A stretch of DNA of 64,000 nucleotides from Legionella sp. W10-070 (GCF_900640175.1 NZ_CAAAJC010000001.1:124001-188000); one strand, 5' to 3'. Counted from the stretch's first letter, positions 51,600-62,657 are shown. Numbers and translations are program-made. The notes: generated by a model not told the origin, from the sequence alone.

Positions 51600-52445
51600 A
51601 TGTCTAGCGTGCACTCAACTATCGCTAAAAAACTGTTGCATTATACTGGTAAAGCCATTGCAGACTTCAATATGATTCAGCGTGGCGATCGTGTCATGGT
51701 CTGTTTATCAGGCGGTAAGGATTCGTTTACATTATTGACGTTACTAAATATCCTAAGGCAACGGTCGAATAACAAATTTGATCTCTTTGCCTTTACGTTG
51801 GATCAGGCCCAACCTGGGTGGGACGATTGTAAGCTTCGCGATTGGCTAAATGAAAAAAATATTCCCCATGAGATTCTCAAGCGTGACACCTACAGCATTG
51901 TTAAAGAAAAAATACCGCAAGGAAAAACTTATTGTTCTTTATGTTCCAGGCTGCGCAGGGGGATTATTTATCGCTATGCGGAAGAACAGGGCTTTACTAA
52001 AATTGCATTAGGACATCATCGTGATGACCTGATCCGCACCCTTCTCATGTCCATTCTCTATAATGGCGACATCCGCTCGATGCCACCTAAACTCTTAAGT
52101 GATAACAAAAAACACGTGATTATCCGCCCTTTGTGCTATGTACAGGAAAGAGACATTATTGCATTTGCCCAAGAGCAAGCGTATCCGATAATCCCCTGCA
52201 ATTTATGCGGCTCTCAGGAGAACCTGGCTCGACAACGTATTGCCAAACTGATTGATCAATTAGCCGAAGAAAATCCAAAAGTACCAAGCAATATCCTGCA
52301 TGCCTTGCAAAGTATCAAGCCTAGCCAGTTGATGGATCAATCCCTTTGGCAGTTTAAGAACCTGGAAAATCAACTCGCCCATTCAGAGGGTAGTGAACGT
52401 GAAACCGTTATTTCTGATAATGAGCTGGTTTCTTTAGAGGAATAA
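51600..52445 (+). CDS. ttcA: tRNA 2-thiocytidine biosynthesis protein TtcA
   Basis: The 281-residue protein has the PP-loop [11 protein letters not shown] (about residues 34-44) and two CxxC pairs ([11 protein letters not shown] and [11 protein letters not shown]) that hold the iron-sulphur cluster. It thiolates C32 of some tRNAs. Length is slightly shorter than enteric TtcA. It diverges from the pilin gene. Confidence 0.95.
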   Translation: MSSVHSTIAKKLLHYTGKAIADFNMIQRGDRVMVCLSGGKDSFTLLTLLNILRQRSNNKFDLFAFTLDQAQPGWDDCKLRDWLNEKNIPHEILKRDTYSIVKEKIPQGKTYCSLCSRLRRGIIYRYAEEQGFTKIALGHHRDDLIRTLLMSILYNGDIRSMPPKLLSDNKKHVIIRPLCYVQERDIIAFAQEQAYPIIPCNLCGSQENLARQRIAKLIDQLAEENPKVPSNILHALQSIKPSQLMDQSLWQFKNLENQLAHSEGSERETVISDNELVSLEE

Positions 52446-52510
52446 TCATTCCCGATTCAATTCCAGGGATAACGCCAGTGAGTTGGCCTCGACAATTAAA
52501 TAAGCAGGAT

Positions 52511-53431
52511 TTAACCGATTTTATCTTTATTGATAATACAAAATCCTGGTTTGAGTTCGCCAGTAAGGCCTGCGACAAGCTGGTAGTTTTCACCTCCCTT
52601 CACCAGGGCATCCTGCAAAATCAATTTTATCTCAGGAGAGGGTATATGTATGTTCCATATCCCTTCCTTTCCCTCCTGAACAGTAACAAATTGAGACATG
52701 GAAACAGGCTCTCCCTGCGCATCACGCCATCCAGCAATTGCACCTTTCAGTGCATCTTCTTCCTGTAAATTGACGGCATAAAAACCACTGGCATCATTAA
52801 ATTGGCATAAAATACCCGTGAAAGGATGGAGATTTTCCTGAAATTGACTTACCCATATTTGCCGAAACCACGCCTTCTCACCAGTCACAAATTGTTCTTT
52901 GTTATCCTCCCCGACTTGTAAATGGCCGTTTAAACGGCCAGTTTGACTGACCAAAAGCTCAACACCCGAACGAAGATCCTGAGTTGCTACGGAATCTTTG
53001 GTACTTGAAAGCATGTCGGCTTTGAAATTAAAGCCTGTCTTATTGTTTCGCTTTACCCCAAAAATCCAACTGTCATTAATAGGATTAAACTGCAGGAAAT
53101 TATGCCCTACATGCCAGTTGCCTGGTTCAGGATTCTCTATTACCGCATTGCTTTCCTCAAATAGCAGTACCTGCTTATTCTGACCACCAAGTAACATTGC
53201 CGTTGCATGAAATCGGCTATTGTTTCGCTGCATCTGAAAGAAATAATGATAACGCTCACCGCTCTCATTAGTAACTATCCCGGAAAATACCCAATTTGCC
53301 TGCAGGGCATCAAAGGAGGGTATTTCTTTTGTCTGTTCAGGCGGGGTCTTCTCAGGCTCAGCCACAACTGTGGCGGTTATACAACTTCCTGTTAATAAAA
53401 TGAAATAAAGAAACCACGTATATAATTTCAT
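52511..53431 (-). CDS. Secreted protein of unknown function, AttH/lipocalin-like
   Basis: The 306-residue protein has a signal peptide (ends near VVAEPE, residue 25) followed by a beta-rich region with WVFSGIVTNESGERYHYFFQM, weakly like the AttH/CrtC lipocalin fold. It has few Cys and no lipobox. Its ATG is immediately after the lpxK stop, so it is the third gene of msbA-lpxK-this. A link to lipid A or outer-membrane lipids is suggested by context only. Confidence 0.7.
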   Translation of the reverse strand: MKLYTWFLYFILLTGSCITATVVAEPEKTPPEQTKEIPSFDALQANWVFSGIVTNESGERYHYFFQMQRNNSRFHATAMLLGGQNKQVLLFEESNAVIENPEPGNWHVGHNFLQFNPINDSWIFGVKRNNKTGFNFKADMLSSTKDSVATQDLRSGVELLVSQTGRLNGHLQVGEDNKEQFVTGEKAWFRQIWVSQFQENLHPFTGILCQFNDASGFYAVNLQEEDALKGAIAGWRDAQGEPVSMSQFVTVQEGKEGIWNIHIPSPEIKLILQDALVKGGENYQLVAGLTGELKPGFCIINKDKIG

Positions 53432-54403
53432 CTAAATATAGCCTTTTAATTGTTCATGAGACCATAGCATCTGCCAAAATGAATTACTTAATTTTGCCTC
53501 TACCGGTAAAAAATACCAGGACTCGTCGGCAAATGATTGGCATTTGACTGCATCCTTTTCTGTCATCACTACTGTTTTTTCATTGAACCGCAATTCATTA
53601 GCCTGAAACTGATAATGATCTGGAAAAGGGTATTTTTTAAATGAAATTCCCAGATTATGCAAGGTCGAAAAAAAACGCTGTGGGTTGCCGATTGCCGCAA
53701 CCGCAGCCACAGGCACCTTGAACTCATCTTTACTTATCGTCTCCCCGGTAAGAAGATGGGTCAACCTGCCAGGTTCCAAGTTCATCGAATAGGCACCCGG
53801 CCATTCGCCTCCATTAACCACTAATATATCAGCCTGCTGCAGACGGTGACGCTCTTCGCGCAAAGGTCCTGCGGGTAAGCAGAAGCCGTTTCCCATGCCA
53901 CGGACTCCATCAATGACTATGATTTCCAGTGCTCGCCCCATAGAATAATGTTGCAAACCATCATCACTGATGATGATTTGACAATCGTGCTTCTCAAGCA
54001 GGTATCGAATTGCCTGGACCCTCCTGGGTGCAATCACTACCGGACAGCGGGTATTTTTTGCAATAAGCAGCGGCTCATCCCCTACCAGATCTGCTTTACT
54101 CTCCGGAAACACTTCATGTGGGAATTGCTTAATTTTCGCCTTGTAGCCCCGGCTGACAATGCCAACACGCAAGCCCCTTGCTTTCATTTCTTTCGCCAAT
54201 GCAACAACCAGAGGAGTTTTTCCCACTCCCCCTACAGTCAAATTGCCAACAACGATTACCGGAACTGAAAACTGTTGCTGATGGAAACAGCGTAACCAGG
54301 TACGACGAATCTTGATAATAATTTTATAGAATTGGGCAAAAGGCCATAAAAACCAGCTTAGCGGGTGTTTTCCGTACCACAATTTATCAATATTAAATGA
54401 CAT
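53432..54403 (-). CDS. lpxK: Tetraacyldisaccharide 4'-kinase
   Basis: The 323-residue protein has a membrane-proximal N-terminal helix and the Walker A motif VVGNLTVGGVGKTPLVVALA near residues 50-69. The Walker B-like SDDGLQHY and the C-terminal VMTEKDAVKC motif are present. It phosphorylates the lipid A precursor. Its start overlaps the msbA stop by one base, the usual pairing. Confidence 0.96.
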   Translation of the reverse strand: MSFNIDKLWYGKHPLSWFLWPFAQFYKIIIKIRRTWLRCFHQQQFSVPVIVVGNLTVGGVGKTPLVVALAKEMKARGLRVGIVSRGYKAKIKQFPHEVFPESKADLVGDEPLLIAKNTRCPVVIAPRRVQAIRYLLEKHDCQIIISDDGLQHYSMGRALEIIVIDGVRGMGNGFCLPAGPLREERHRLQQADILVVNGGEWPGAYSMNLEPGRLTHLLTGETISKDEFKVPVAAVAAIGNPQRFFSTLHNLGISFKKYPFPDHYQFQANELRFNEKTVVMTEKDAVKCQSFADESWYFLPVEAKLSNSFWQMLWSHEQLKGYI

Positions 54404-56172
54404 TAAGCAATGGCTTCTTCTGTATTATCTATACCTAATTTTTGTGCTCTGTATAACTGAGCATAATACCCGTCCAGATTTAATAACTGCTGATGGGATC
54501 CCTGTTCAACAACCCGACCTTGATTCATGACGATAATCTTATTCGCTCTTTTAATTGTTGACAATCGATGAGCAATAACCAAGGTTGTTCTGGTTTCCAT
54601 AATTTGTTCCAGAGCCGCCTGAATATAGCGTTCTGACTCGCTGTCAAGAGCCGAAGTAGCCTCATCCAGAATAAGAATGGGGGCATCCTTCAAGATAGCC
54701 CTGGCAATGGCCAGACGCTGCCTCTGACCGCCCGATAGCAACACGCCATTTTCACCAATTTTAGTATCATATCCTTGCGGAAGACGACGAATAAATTCAT
54801 CAGCAAAGGCAAGACGGGCAGCCTGGACAATCTCTTCCCTGCTGGCATTAAAACAACCATAAGCAATATTATTAGCCAGGGTATCATTAAAGAGAGTAAC
54901 TTGCTGGCTTACTAAGGCAATTTGCTCACGCAAGCTATCCAGGGCAAGCTCAGAGATTGGCTCCCCGTCAAGAGAAATATAGCCACTGTTAGGTTCATAA
55001 AAACGCGGTAGCAGGCTGGCAATGGTTGTTTTTCCACTGCCTGAATGCCCAACCAATGCCACAGTTTCTCCAGAGTCAATACTAAAGCTGATATCATGAA
55101 GGACTGTCTTTCCCTGGCGGTAAGCATAACTAACCTTATGAAATTGAATAATCCCGCCGGCTTTTTTTGTTAATTTCTTGCCGCAGGCGTTTTCAATGGG
55201 CTTGTCCAACAAATCAAAAACGCTTTCTGCTCCTGCCAAACCTCGTTGAATGGTTGCATTTAATGTAGTTAAGGTTTTCATTGGTTTTATTAATTGCAAC
55301 ATCGCGGCGATAATAGCCAAAAAAGAACCGGCAGTAATCGTAATCACTGTTGCTAACTGTATCGCTGCAAAAATAATTACCGCAATCCCTATTGCAATCA
55401 CAAACTGTACGCCGGAGACATTAATTGCTTTAGAAACTGCAACTTTCATGTCGTTCTGGCGTGAGGATTCTGTCGCCTGATTAAATTTTTCAATTTCATG
55501 CGATGCTCCGCCAAAAATCCGGACAACCTGGTAACCATCAATCGCCTCTCCAGCGATTTCGGTTACTTCACCCATTGATTTTTGTACTTTATGACTGATG
55601 CGCCGCACACGCTTGTTTGTATAATTAACAATCACGCCCACAAAAGGGATAGTAAAAAGAAACATCAATGACAGTTGCCAGCTAATAATCATCATGACGG
55701 TCAGAAGCCCAATCACAAGACAGGTATTTTGTACAAAATCGGTTAATGCATCAGCACTAACCTGAGCAACCTGCTCTACATCATAAAGAATTTTCGATAA
55801 AAGCTGTCCTGAAGTTGCTTCATCATAATAGTCAGCAGGCAATTTAATAATATGGGCAAACACCCGTTGGCGTAACACTTTTACCACTGAGCGTGCCACC
55901 CAGGTCATGCAATAACTGCCCGCAGAACTTACTAAACCACGTATGGTGATCCCTACCAGGACGATTAACGGGATTTGCCTGACAAAAGCCATATCAATGT
56001 CAATAAACCCCTTGTCCAAAAAAGGACGCATCATATAAGTAAATCCAGCATCGATTACTGAATAAAAAATATTGGCGAAAACGCCAAGGGAGAGAATCAG
56101 CCAAAAAGGCTTAACGTAAGAAAGCAAACGCCGATACAAAGGACCTGCTTTGCCGTGGGGCTTTTTTTTCAT
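54403..56172 (-). CDS. msbA: Lipid A export ABC transporter MsbA
   Basis: The 589-residue half transporter has six helices (about 20-320) and an ATPase domain with Walker A VGHSGSGKTT, signature LSGGQRQRLA and Walker B PILILDEATSALDSE. It flips lipid A-core across the inner membrane. It is first in the msbA-lpxK operon and ends at the lpxK start. Confidence 0.95.
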   Translation of the reverse strand: MKKKPHGKAGPLYRRLLSYVKPFWLILSLGVFANIFYSVIDAGFTYMMRPFLDKGFIDIDMAFVRQIPLIVLVGITIRGLVSSAGSYCMTWVARSVVKVLRQRVFAHIIKLPADYYDEATSGQLLSKILYDVEQVAQVSADALTDFVQNTCLVIGLLTVMMIISWQLSLMFLFTIPFVGVIVNYTNKRVRRISHKVQKSMGEVTEIAGEAIDGYQVVRIFGGASHEIEKFNQATESSRQNDMKVAVSKAINVSGVQFVIAIGIAVIIFAAIQLATVITITAGSFLAIIAAMLQLIKPMKTLTTLNATIQRGLAGAESVFDLLDKPIENACGKKLTKKAGGIIQFHKVSYAYRQGKTVLHDISFSIDSGETVALVGHSGSGKTTIASLLPRFYEPNSGYISLDGEPISELALDSLREQIALVSQQVTLFNDTLANNIAYGCFNASREEIVQAARLAFADEFIRRLPQGYDTKIGENGVLLSGGQRQRLAIARAILKDAPILILDEATSALDSESERYIQAALEQIMETRTTLVIAHRLSTIKRANKIIVMNQGRVVEQGSHQQLLNLDGYYAQLYRAQKLGIDNTEEAIA

Positions 56173-56289
56173 TGTACGCGATAAAGGTTGGCATTGAATG
56201 GGAACAAATTTTACCCTTATTTACCGCGAAGCGCCAATTATTGATTAAATTCGGGGTAATTAAAAGGGAAATGAGTCCCTCTCATGGCC

Positions 56290-57282
56290 TTAGATACCGG
56301 CCACCAAAGAGCGGACCAGTCCTGGTCCTTTATAAATTAAGCCTGTATACACCTGTAACAAGGAAGCACCCGCCTGTAATTTTTCACTTGCAACCTGGGG
56401 GTTATCAATTCCTCCAACACCTATGAGCGTGACCTTATCCCCTACCATCGCTTTCAATATCTCCAGGCATTCAGTAGACCGTTTGGCCAGCGGATTGCCG
56501 CTTAACCCGCCCTGCTCACTACCAAAAGGAAGGTGACTGACGTTGTCTCGTGAGCAAGTGGTATTGGTAGCAATAATGCCTGAAATCCCTTTTTCCAGAA
56601 TAACCTCAGCCATTTTTTTTAACGTTTCATCAGTCTCATCCGGTGAAAGCTTAATCACCAGAGGGACAAAATACTGATATTTATCCGCCAAACGCCGCTG
56701 CTCCTCGCTTAATCGGGTTAATAGGTGGCGAAAAAATTCATCCTGCTGCAATAACCTTAAATCCGGCGTATTCGGCGAAGAAATGTTAATTGTTACATAG
56801 GAGGCATAACAATAGACTTTCCGCAAACAATGTAAATAATCATCTGCTGCCGCTGTCAAAGGTGTTTCCTTATTTTTTCCAATGTTAATACCCAGTACTC
56901 CTTTGTATTGAGCTTTTTTAATATTGGCTGTTAAAGCATCCACTCCAAGATTATTAAAACCCATACGATTGATAATCGCTGCAGTCTGCGGCAAGCGAAA
57001 AAGACGCGGTTTTGGATTCCCTTTCTGAGGGCGCGGGGTCACTGTACCGAGTTCAATGAAAGAAAATCCAAGCTTGGATAAGGCATCAAGATGCTCTCCA
57101 TTTTTATCCAGGCCTGCGGCCAAACCAACCGGATGAGCAAATTTAAGCCCCATAGCACTCACTGGCTTACTTTCAGGTTGCCGAAAGCAAGTCTTGGGCA
57201 ACCAATGCAAGGCCGATAACGTAAACTGATGTGCTTTCTCAGCCTCCATACTAAAAAGCAAAGGGCGCATTAATGAATACAT
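56290..57282 (-). CDS. pyrD: Dihydroorotate dehydrogenase (quinone), class 2
   Basis: The 330-residue FMN enzyme starts with the N-terminal amphipathic quinone-binding helix ([20 protein letters not shown]). Class 2 motifs include [20 protein letters not shown], the catalytic Ser in [12 protein letters not shown], and [20 protein letters not shown]. It oxidises dihydroorotate in pyrimidine synthesis. It is transcribed alone. Confidence 0.96.
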   Translation of the reverse strand: MYSLMRPLLFSMEAEKAHQFTLSALHWLPKTCFRQPESKPVSAMGLKFAHPVGLAAGLDKNGEHLDALSKLGFSFIELGTVTPRPQKGNPKPRLFRLPQTAAIINRMGFNNLGVDALTANIKKAQYKGVLGINIGKNKETPLTAAADDYLHCLRKVYCYASYVTINISSPNTPDLRLLQQDEFFRHLLTRLSEEQRRLADKYQYFVPLVIKLSPDETDETLKKMAEVILEKGISGIIATNTTCSRDNVSHLPFGSEQGGLSGNPLAKRSTECLEILKAMVGDKVTLIGVGGIDNPQVASEKLQAGASLLQVYTGLIYKGPGLVRSLVAGI

Positions 57283-57344
57283 GGCAATTCTTCAAAACCG
57301 GTATATAAAGTTAATTGGTTATTCTACAGTAAAGTAATCGAGGG

Positions 57345-57442
57345 AATATACCCGTAATACTTGAAGACACGACATTTTAGACGATTCAATTTTTTGATCA
57401 TCAAACGTTAGGTTCTGTGCACTTATCGCTAGCTTGAGTATA
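57345..57442. repeat. Dispersed inverted repeat, family B (long copy)
   Basis: AATATACCCGTAATACTTGA at the left and CTTGAGTATA at the right are the terminal motifs of the element at 21781-21848, here about 98 bases apart. It fills the gap between pyrD and the methyltransferase gene, both on the minus strand. Confidence 0.55.
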
Positions 57443-57443
57443 C

Positions 57444-58127
57444 CTAAACCTGGCATTGCTGCGCCCATACACGCAACATGGCATTGCCACTGGGTTGTAA
57501 ATGATAAGCAACCTCTTTCACTTCTATACCAAAATTTTCCTCTTGCAAACCAAGCAGTACAGGACCCAAAAAAGGCGAAGGCTTCTCGTGGCGATCAATC
57601 AGAGGAAAAATTCTTACTTCTTTGGCAACACGGGCAAGTTCCCTTATAACCTCTAAGTGAAACTCCACATCCTGATCATCCAAATCAGCAAACAGGTAGT
57701 GGGAGCTTAAAGCATAATCAAAGGAAAAGTCAGAAAAAGGCAAGACATAGCTATTAATACCGCAATATCGCTTTTCTTTTTTCCCCTCGATATAATCCTT
57801 GAAAAACTGCTCCATTCCATCACGTCGCTTGCTGATGAGGGTATCAAGACTGCCATAGAGGCTAAAATCAAATTTTTCCTGATCGCGAGTGATTTTATTC
57901 ACCATATCTGCAAATACCAACTCCACTTTAGAGTATAAAGTCGCTTTATCGAGATTAAATAAAGGATCACAACTGACTATTCGCCGAGATTGTCCGGTTA
58001 ATTCCACATTAACAGCACTGGGGCCACAACCGTATTCCAAAATAGATGCGGTCTTGCCTATTCCTGCAAGATCAAACATCTCCTGGTATTCATCCATATG
58101 ATGCCCCCAAAGTACCAGCTTCCGCAT
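57444..58127 (-). CDS. SAM-dependent methyltransferase-like protein
   Basis: The 227-residue protein has the motif I loop SILEYGCGPSAVNVEL near residues 28-43, followed by SCDPLF for ribose binding, and later SFDYALSSHYLFADLDD, the typical layout of class I methyltransferases. The substrate is unknown. The start has an unusually perfect ribosome binding site, AAAGGAGGT, 5 bases before ATG, which predicts strong translation. It diverges from the leucine operon. Confidence 0.8.
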   Translation of the reverse strand: MRKLVLWGHHMDEYQEMFDLAGIGKTASILEYGCGPSAVNVELTGQSRRIVSCDPLFNLDKATLYSKVELVFADMVNKITRDQEKFDFSLYGSLDTLISKRRDGMEQFFKDYIEGKKEKRYCGINSYVLPFSDFSFDYALSSHYLFADLDDQDVEFHLEVIRELARVAKEVRIFPLIDRHEKPSPFLGPVLLGLQEENFGIEVKEVAYHLQPSGNAMLRVWAQQCQV

Positions 58128-58182
58128 GAATACCTCCTTTAAACTTTTGGCTGCCTAACCCTATTGATAATTATGCCTCGCC

Positions 58183-58202
58183 TTAAAAACCGGCGTTTTC
58201 AC
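58183..58202 (+). repeat. Short family D-like palindrome
   Basis: TTAAAAACCGGCGTTTTCAC matches the palindromic core of the copies at 616-640 and 17209-17232. The AATCGCAC tail is missing. Confidence 0.35.
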
Positions 58203-58232
58203 AAGGGCGAATTAATCCATATCAAATAGATA

Positions 58233-58260
58233 TTGCAACTTAATTTTGATTAAGTATAGT
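58233..58260 (+). promoter_or_regulatory. Candidate sigma-70 promoter of the leucine-degradation operon
   Basis: TTGCAA and TATAGT are 16 bases apart, 35 bases before the ivd ATG, with AGGAAG as the ribosome binding site. No operator palindrome was recognised. Confidence 0.5.
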
Positions 58261-58294
58261 CTAACCTATTTGCTTAATTAACAGGAAGTCATCC

Positions 58295-59455
58295 ATGCAC
58301 ACAGGCCTTCAAAATCAACTTGGGGAAACTTACGATCTGTTGCGAGACAGTATTTACCAATTTGCCCAGAAAGAAATTGCCCCTTTAGCTGCACAAATTG
58401 ATGCCGAAAATGCGTTTCCCAACCATTTATGGTCAAAATTAGGCGAAATGGGTTTATTAGGCATCACTATCAGTGAAGAGTATGGGGGAGCCAACATGGG
58501 TTATCTTGCTCATGTGGTCGCCATGGAAGAAATCTCTCGTGCCTCTGCTTCTGTTGGCTTAAGTTATGGGGCTCACTCTAATCTTTGTGTAAATCAAATT
58601 TATTTAAATGGAAATCACAGGCAAAAACAGCATTATTTGCCTAAACTAATAAACGGCGAACACGTCGGTGCTCTGGCCATGAGTGAATCCAATTCTGGTT
58701 CGGATGTAATTAGCATGCAGCTTCAGGCACATGCTGAAGGAGATAAGTTCATCCTTAACGGAACTAAAATGTGGATAACAAATGGCCCAGATGCTGATGT
58801 CCTGGTCGTTTATGCTAAAACCGATAAGCAAGCTGGCAGTAAAGGGATTACCGCTTTTATTGTTGAAAAAGGATTTAAAGGTTTTCGTACCGCGCAAAAG
58901 CTTGATAAACTGGGAATGCGTGGTTCCAATACCTGTGAGCTTGTATTTGAACATTGTGAGGTTCCTGCGGAAAATGTGCTCGGGGAAGTTAACAAAGGCG
59001 CTAAAGTCCTTATGAGTGGACTTGATTATGAGCGTACCGTTCTGGCTGCAGGACCTGTTGGTATTATGCAGGCTTGTATGGATATTGTGCTTCCCTATGT
59101 ACATGAGCGTAAACAGTTTAACCAGGCAATTGGCGAATTCCAGTTTATCCAAGGGAAGTTAGCCGACATGTATACTGAATTAAGTGCTTCAAGGGCTTAT
59201 CTTTATACCGTCGCCCGTGCCTGCGATCAAGGCATGGTCAGCCGTAAAGATGCTGCTGGTGTTATTTTATATACCGCAGAGCGAGCGACCCAAATGGCAC
59301 TGCAAGCCATTCAAATTTTAGGGGGTAATGGCTATATTAATGAATACCCTGCTGGAAGGTTGCTGCGTGATGCCAAATTATATGAAATTGGTGCCGGAAC
59401 ATCGGAAATCAGACGAATGTTGATTGGACGTGAACTTTTTAAAGAAACCGCATAA
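58295..59455 (+). CDS. ivd: Isovaleryl-CoA dehydrogenase
   Basis: The 386-residue acyl-CoA dehydrogenase has the FAD motifs [13 protein letters not shown] and [17 protein letters not shown] and a catalytic Glu246 in [12 protein letters not shown], the position used by isovaleryl-CoA dehydrogenases. The C-terminal [20 protein letters not shown]-type end (here [20 protein letters not shown]) is present. It makes 3-methylcrotonyl-CoA. It is first in the operon and 12 bases before the thiolase gene. Neighbouring mccB and mccA support the substrate. Confidence 0.93.
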   Translation: MHTGLQNQLGETYDLLRDSIYQFAQKEIAPLAAQIDAENAFPNHLWSKLGEMGLLGITISEEYGGANMGYLAHVVAMEEISRASASVGLSYGAHSNLCVNQIYLNGNHRQKQHYLPKLINGEHVGALAMSESNSGSDVISMQLQAHAEGDKFILNGTKMWITNGPDADVLVVYAKTDKQAGSKGITAFIVEKGFKGFRTAQKLDKLGMRGSNTCELVFEHCEVPAENVLGEVNKGAKVLMSGLDYERTVLAAGPVGIMQACMDIVLPYVHERKQFNQAIGEFQFIQGKLADMYTELSASRAYLYTVARACDQGMVSRKDAAGVILYTAERATQMALQAIQILGGNGYINEYPAGRLLRDAKLYEIGAGTSEIRRMLIGRELFKETA

Positions 59456-59467
59456 GGAAAATAAAAC

Positions 59468-60652
59468 ATGGAACAGAATGATATTGTTATTGTTGCCGCC
59501 AGGAGAACGCCAATGGGTGGCCTGTTGGGGGCATTATCAAGTTTATCAGCGCCTGAATTAGGGGCTGTTGCTCATCGTGCAGCACTGGAACAAGCCGGAA
59601 TTTCACCTGCCGAAATTGATGAAGTCATCACAGGCTGTGTCTTACAGGCAGGCATTGGTCAGGCGCCTGGAAGACAAGCAGCAATTGCCGCAGGCATCCC
59701 TGACTCATCAGGAGCAACCACTATTAATAAAATGTGTGGTTCAGGCATGAAAGCAGTAATGTTAGCTCATGATTTACTTAAAGTTGGCTCAGCAAATGTT
59801 GTTTTGGCCAGTGGAATGGAAAGTATGAGCAATGCGCCTTATTTACTCAGCAAAGCACGTGCAGGTTACCGTTTGGGGCACGGTGAAATAAAGGATCATA
59901 TGTTCCTTGATGGCCTTGAGGATGCCTATGAGCGAGGACAATTAATGGGCTTTTTTGCTGAAGCGACTGCCAGTCATTTCCAGTTTAGCCGCAAACAGCA
60001 AGATGACTATGCAATCCGCTCAATGACCCGTGCTCTTCAAGCACAACAAGATCATGCCTTTGTTGAGGAAATAGCGCCAGTTACTGTAGCCGGTCGTAAA
60101 GGAGAGGTGGTCGTTGATAAGGATGAAGGTCCTGATGAAAGCAAGCTTGCCAAAGTACCCCAGCTTCGTCCTGCATTTAAAGCAGACGGTACAGTAACGG
60201 CAGCAAACTCAAGCTCCATCTCTGATGGCGCAGCAAGCCTTATCTTAATGACAGCTGCTAATGCCAGGAAACGTGGGCTAAAACCACTGGCGCGTATTGT
60301 TGCTCATGCAAGCCATGCCCAGGCACCAGAATGGTTTACCACAGCACCTGTCGATGCTATTCGTAAAGTACTGAGCAAGGCCGGCTGGCACCAAAGTGAA
60401 GTTGACCTTTATGAAATAAATGAAGCCTTCGCAGTGGTTGCTATGGCAGCGATTACCCAGCTTGAGCTTAATGACGATAATGTGAATATTCATGGTGGTG
60501 CCTGTGCATTGGGCCATCCGATTGGCGCATCAGGGGCACGGATTATTGTGACCTTAATGCACGCCCTCAAACAACGGCAAAAAGCACGTGGTGTTGCGTC
60601 ATTGTGTATTGGTGGTGGCGAAGCAACCGCAATTGCTATTGAAATGCTTTAA
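59468..60652 (+). CDS. atoB: Acetyl-CoA C-acetyltransferase (thiolase)
   Basis: The 394-residue thiolase has catalytic Cys90 in INKMCGSGMKAVMLA, the NIHGGACALGHPIGASGAR His loop, and the second Cys in SLCIGGGEATA. It cleaves acetoacetyl-CoA, the end product of leucine breakdown after HMG-CoA lyase. It is the second gene of the operon. A GCCTTGA hairpin follows. Confidence 0.93.
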   Translation: MEQNDIVIVAARRTPMGGLLGALSSLSAPELGAVAHRAALEQAGISPAEIDEVITGCVLQAGIGQAPGRQAAIAAGIPDSSGATTINKMCGSGMKAVMLAHDLLKVGSANVVLASGMESMSNAPYLLSKARAGYRLGHGEIKDHMFLDGLEDAYERGQLMGFFAEATASHFQFSRKQQDDYAIRSMTRALQAQQDHAFVEEIAPVTVAGRKGEVVVDKDEGPDESKLAKVPQLRPAFKADGTVTAANSSSISDGAASLILMTAANARKRGLKPLARIVAHASHAQAPEWFTTAPVDAIRKVLSKAGWHQSEVDLYEINEAFAVVAMAAITQLELNDDNVNIHGGACALGHPIGASGARIIVTLMHALKQRQKARGVASLCIGGGEATAIAIEML

Positions 60653-60661
60653 TAAAAATCG

Positions 60662-60690
60662 GTAGCCTTGACTCATTGGATCAAGGCTAC
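60662..60690. repeat. Intra-operon hairpin with a family C-type stem
   Basis: GTAGCCTTGA and TCAAGGCTAC form a perfect 10-bp stem around CTCATTGGA, between the thiolase and the small membrane protein gene. On the plus strand A residues follow, so it is not a rho-independent terminator for this operon. The GCCTTGA stem is shared with 44884-45002. Confidence 0.55.
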
Positions 60691-60727
60691 AAAAAAATTA
60701 ATCTAATTAGTTTATCAAAGGATGTAC

Positions 60728-61042
60728 ATGCTTAGACAAAGTCTTATCTACTTATTATTGAGTATTCTGGTCGTAGTTTTTGCCAAATTTGCTCATATGT
60801 TAATTGTCTATATCGATATGCTCTATGCTTTCATCAATGTTAAATTAACCCCTATCTTCAGTCATAGCGGATTAGGTTTGACAATAAGGAAAATTATTCT
60901 TTTGGTATTCATACCAATCCTCATTGCTGCAATTCCAGCATTCAGCTACCGATTAATCAAAGGGAATGAAATGCCTTATTTTCTCGAATTAACCTGGTGC
61001 TTATGGCTTGTGATTGTGCTTAGTAATATTTTAATACGCTAG
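60728..61042 (+). CDS. Small three-helix membrane protein within the leucine operon
   Basis: The 104-residue protein has hydrophobic segments near residues 5-30, 56-74 and 84-102. ATG 60728 has AAAGG about 6 bases upstream; an in-frame ATG at 60722 is too close to the site. mccB begins 7 bases after its stop, so it is co-transcribed. I recognise no family. Uptake or anchoring of the catabolic enzymes is speculation. Confidence 0.6.
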   Translation: MLRQSLIYLLLSILVVVFAKFAHMLIVYIDMLYAFINVKLTPIFSHSGLGLTIRKIILLVFIPILIAAIPAFSYRLIKGNEMPYFLELTWCLWLVIVLSNILIR

Positions 61043-61049
61043 GATTATC

Positions 61050-62657
61050 ATGGCTAAAATCATCAGTCAGCTAAATCCATCGAGTCATGAATTTAAAGAA
61101 AACCAGGCAAGCATGCAAACGCTGGTTGACAAGTTACAAAATACAATCAAGCGAATTGCCCAAGGCGGAGACGAAAAAGCCCGACAGAGACATTTAAAGC
61201 ATGGCAAATTATTGCCTCGTGATCGCTTGCAGCAGTTACTTGATCCGGGCAGCCCTTTTCTTGAGCTATCACAACTGGCCGCCTATCAGGCTTATGAAGA
61301 TGAAGTTCCCGCTGCCGGCATTATTACCGGCATAGGCAAAGTTGCAGGCATTGAGTGTATGATAGTTGTCAATGATGCGACTGTTAAGGGGGGAACCTAT
61401 TACCCGCTGACAGTCAAAAAACATCTACGCGCTCAGGAAATAGCCAAAACCAATCATCTTCCTTGCATTTATCTTGTTGATTCAGGAGGCGCTTTTCTGC
61501 CCCTTCAAGATGAAGTGTTTCCAGACCGAGACCATTTTGGTCGTATTTTTTATAACCAAGCCACTTTATCAGCCGCTAATATCCCACAAATTGCAGTAGT
61601 CATGGGTTCTTGTACTGCTGGAGGAGCTTACGTCCCTGCTATGGCTGATGAATCAATTATGGTACGTAACCAGGCAACGATTTTTTTAGGCGGCCCGCCT
61701 TTGGTCAAAGCCGCCACAGGAGAAATTATCAGTGCCGAAGAACTGGGCGGAGCAGATGTTCATTGCCGGCATTCCGGTGTCGCTGATCATTATGCCGAAA
61801 ACGATGCCCATGCCCTTCATCTGGCACGCATTGCGGTAAGCCATTTAAATCGTCAAAAGCCTGACGGACTTTGTCGCATTCCAAGCCGCGAACCAGTTTA
61901 TGATCCTGGCGAGCTTAACGGTATTGTGCCTGCTGATCCGCGCAAACCCTATGATATTCGTGAGATCATAGCCCGTATCGTTGACGGTTCGGAACTGGAT
62001 GAGTTCAAAACGCTTTATGGCACAACGCTGGTTTGCGGCTTTGCCCATTTATATGGTTACCCTGTTGGTATCGTGGCTAATAATGGAATATTGTTTGGTG
62101 AAAGTGCCCTTAAAGGTGCCCATTTTATTGAGCTATGCGCCCAGCGGAAAATACCCTTATTATTTTTACAAAATATCACCGGATTCATGGTAGGCAGCAA
62201 ATATGAGGCAGCGGGTATTGCCAAGCATGGAGCCAAAATGGTCACTGCGGTGGCCAATGCCAATGTCCCTAAATTTACGGTCATTGTTGGCGGTAGCTTT
62301 GGTGCAGGAAATTATGCCATGTGTGGCCGTGCTTATAGCCCTCGTTTTTTATGGTCATGGCCAAATGCCCGCATCTCGGTGATGGGTGGTGAACAAGCAG
62401 CCAACGTACTGGCTCAAATTAATCGTGATAAACATGCCAAAGCAGGAACCAGCTGGACAGCTGAAGAAGAGCTGGCATTTAAGACAAGTCTTCATGCTCA
62501 ATATGAAGCCCAGGGAAATCCCTACTATGCCAGTGCCAGACTTTGGGATGATGGCGTCATTGCACCTCAAGATACAAGAAGAATCCTTGGCTTAAGCTTA
62601 TCAGCCGCTTTGAATGCACCGATTGAATCCACCCGGTTTGGCGTATTCCGCATGTAA
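61050..62657 (+). CDS. mccB: 3-Methylcrotonyl-CoA carboxylase, carboxyltransferase (beta) subunit
   Basis: The 535-residue subunit transfers CO2 from biotin to 3-methylcrotonyl-CoA. Family blocks visible: [57 protein letters not shown] and [20 protein letters not shown]. These match MccB rather than propionyl-CoA carboxylase in the LPLQ stretch. Its partner subunit begins at 63533. Confidence 0.95.
   Translation: MAKIISQLNPSSHEFKENQASMQTLVDKLQNTIKRIAQGGDEKARQRHLKHGKLLPRDRLQQLLDPGSPFLELSQLAAYQAYEDEVPAAGIITGIGKVAGIECMIVVNDATVKGGTYYPLTVKKHLRAQEIAKTNHLPCIYLVDSGGAFLPLQDEVFPDRDHFGRIFYNQATLSAANIPQIAVVMGSCTAGGAYVPAMADESIMVRNQATIFLGGPPLVKAATGEIISAEELGGADVHCRHSGVADHYAENDAHALHLARIAVSHLNRQKPDGLCRIPSREPVYDPGELNGIVPADPRKPYDIREIIARIVDGSELDEFKTLYGTTLVCGFAHLYGYPVGIVANNGILFGESALKGAHFIELCAQRKIPLLFLQNITGFMVGSKYEAAGIAKHGAKMVTAVANANVPKFTVIVGGSFGAGNYAMCGRAYSPRFLWSWPNARISVMGGEQAANVLAQINRDKHAKAGTSWTAEEELAFKTSLHAQYEAQGNPYYASARLWDDGVIAPQDTRRILGLSLSAALNAPIESTRFGVFRM

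Noticed and set aside
58646-59152. 168-residue minus-strand frame inside ivd
   Set aside because: It is a shadow frame antisense to a strongly conserved dehydrogenase.
60662-60690. Rho-independent terminator of ivd-atoB
   Set aside because: On the plus strand the stem is followed by A residues, not T, and the next genes belong to the same pathway.
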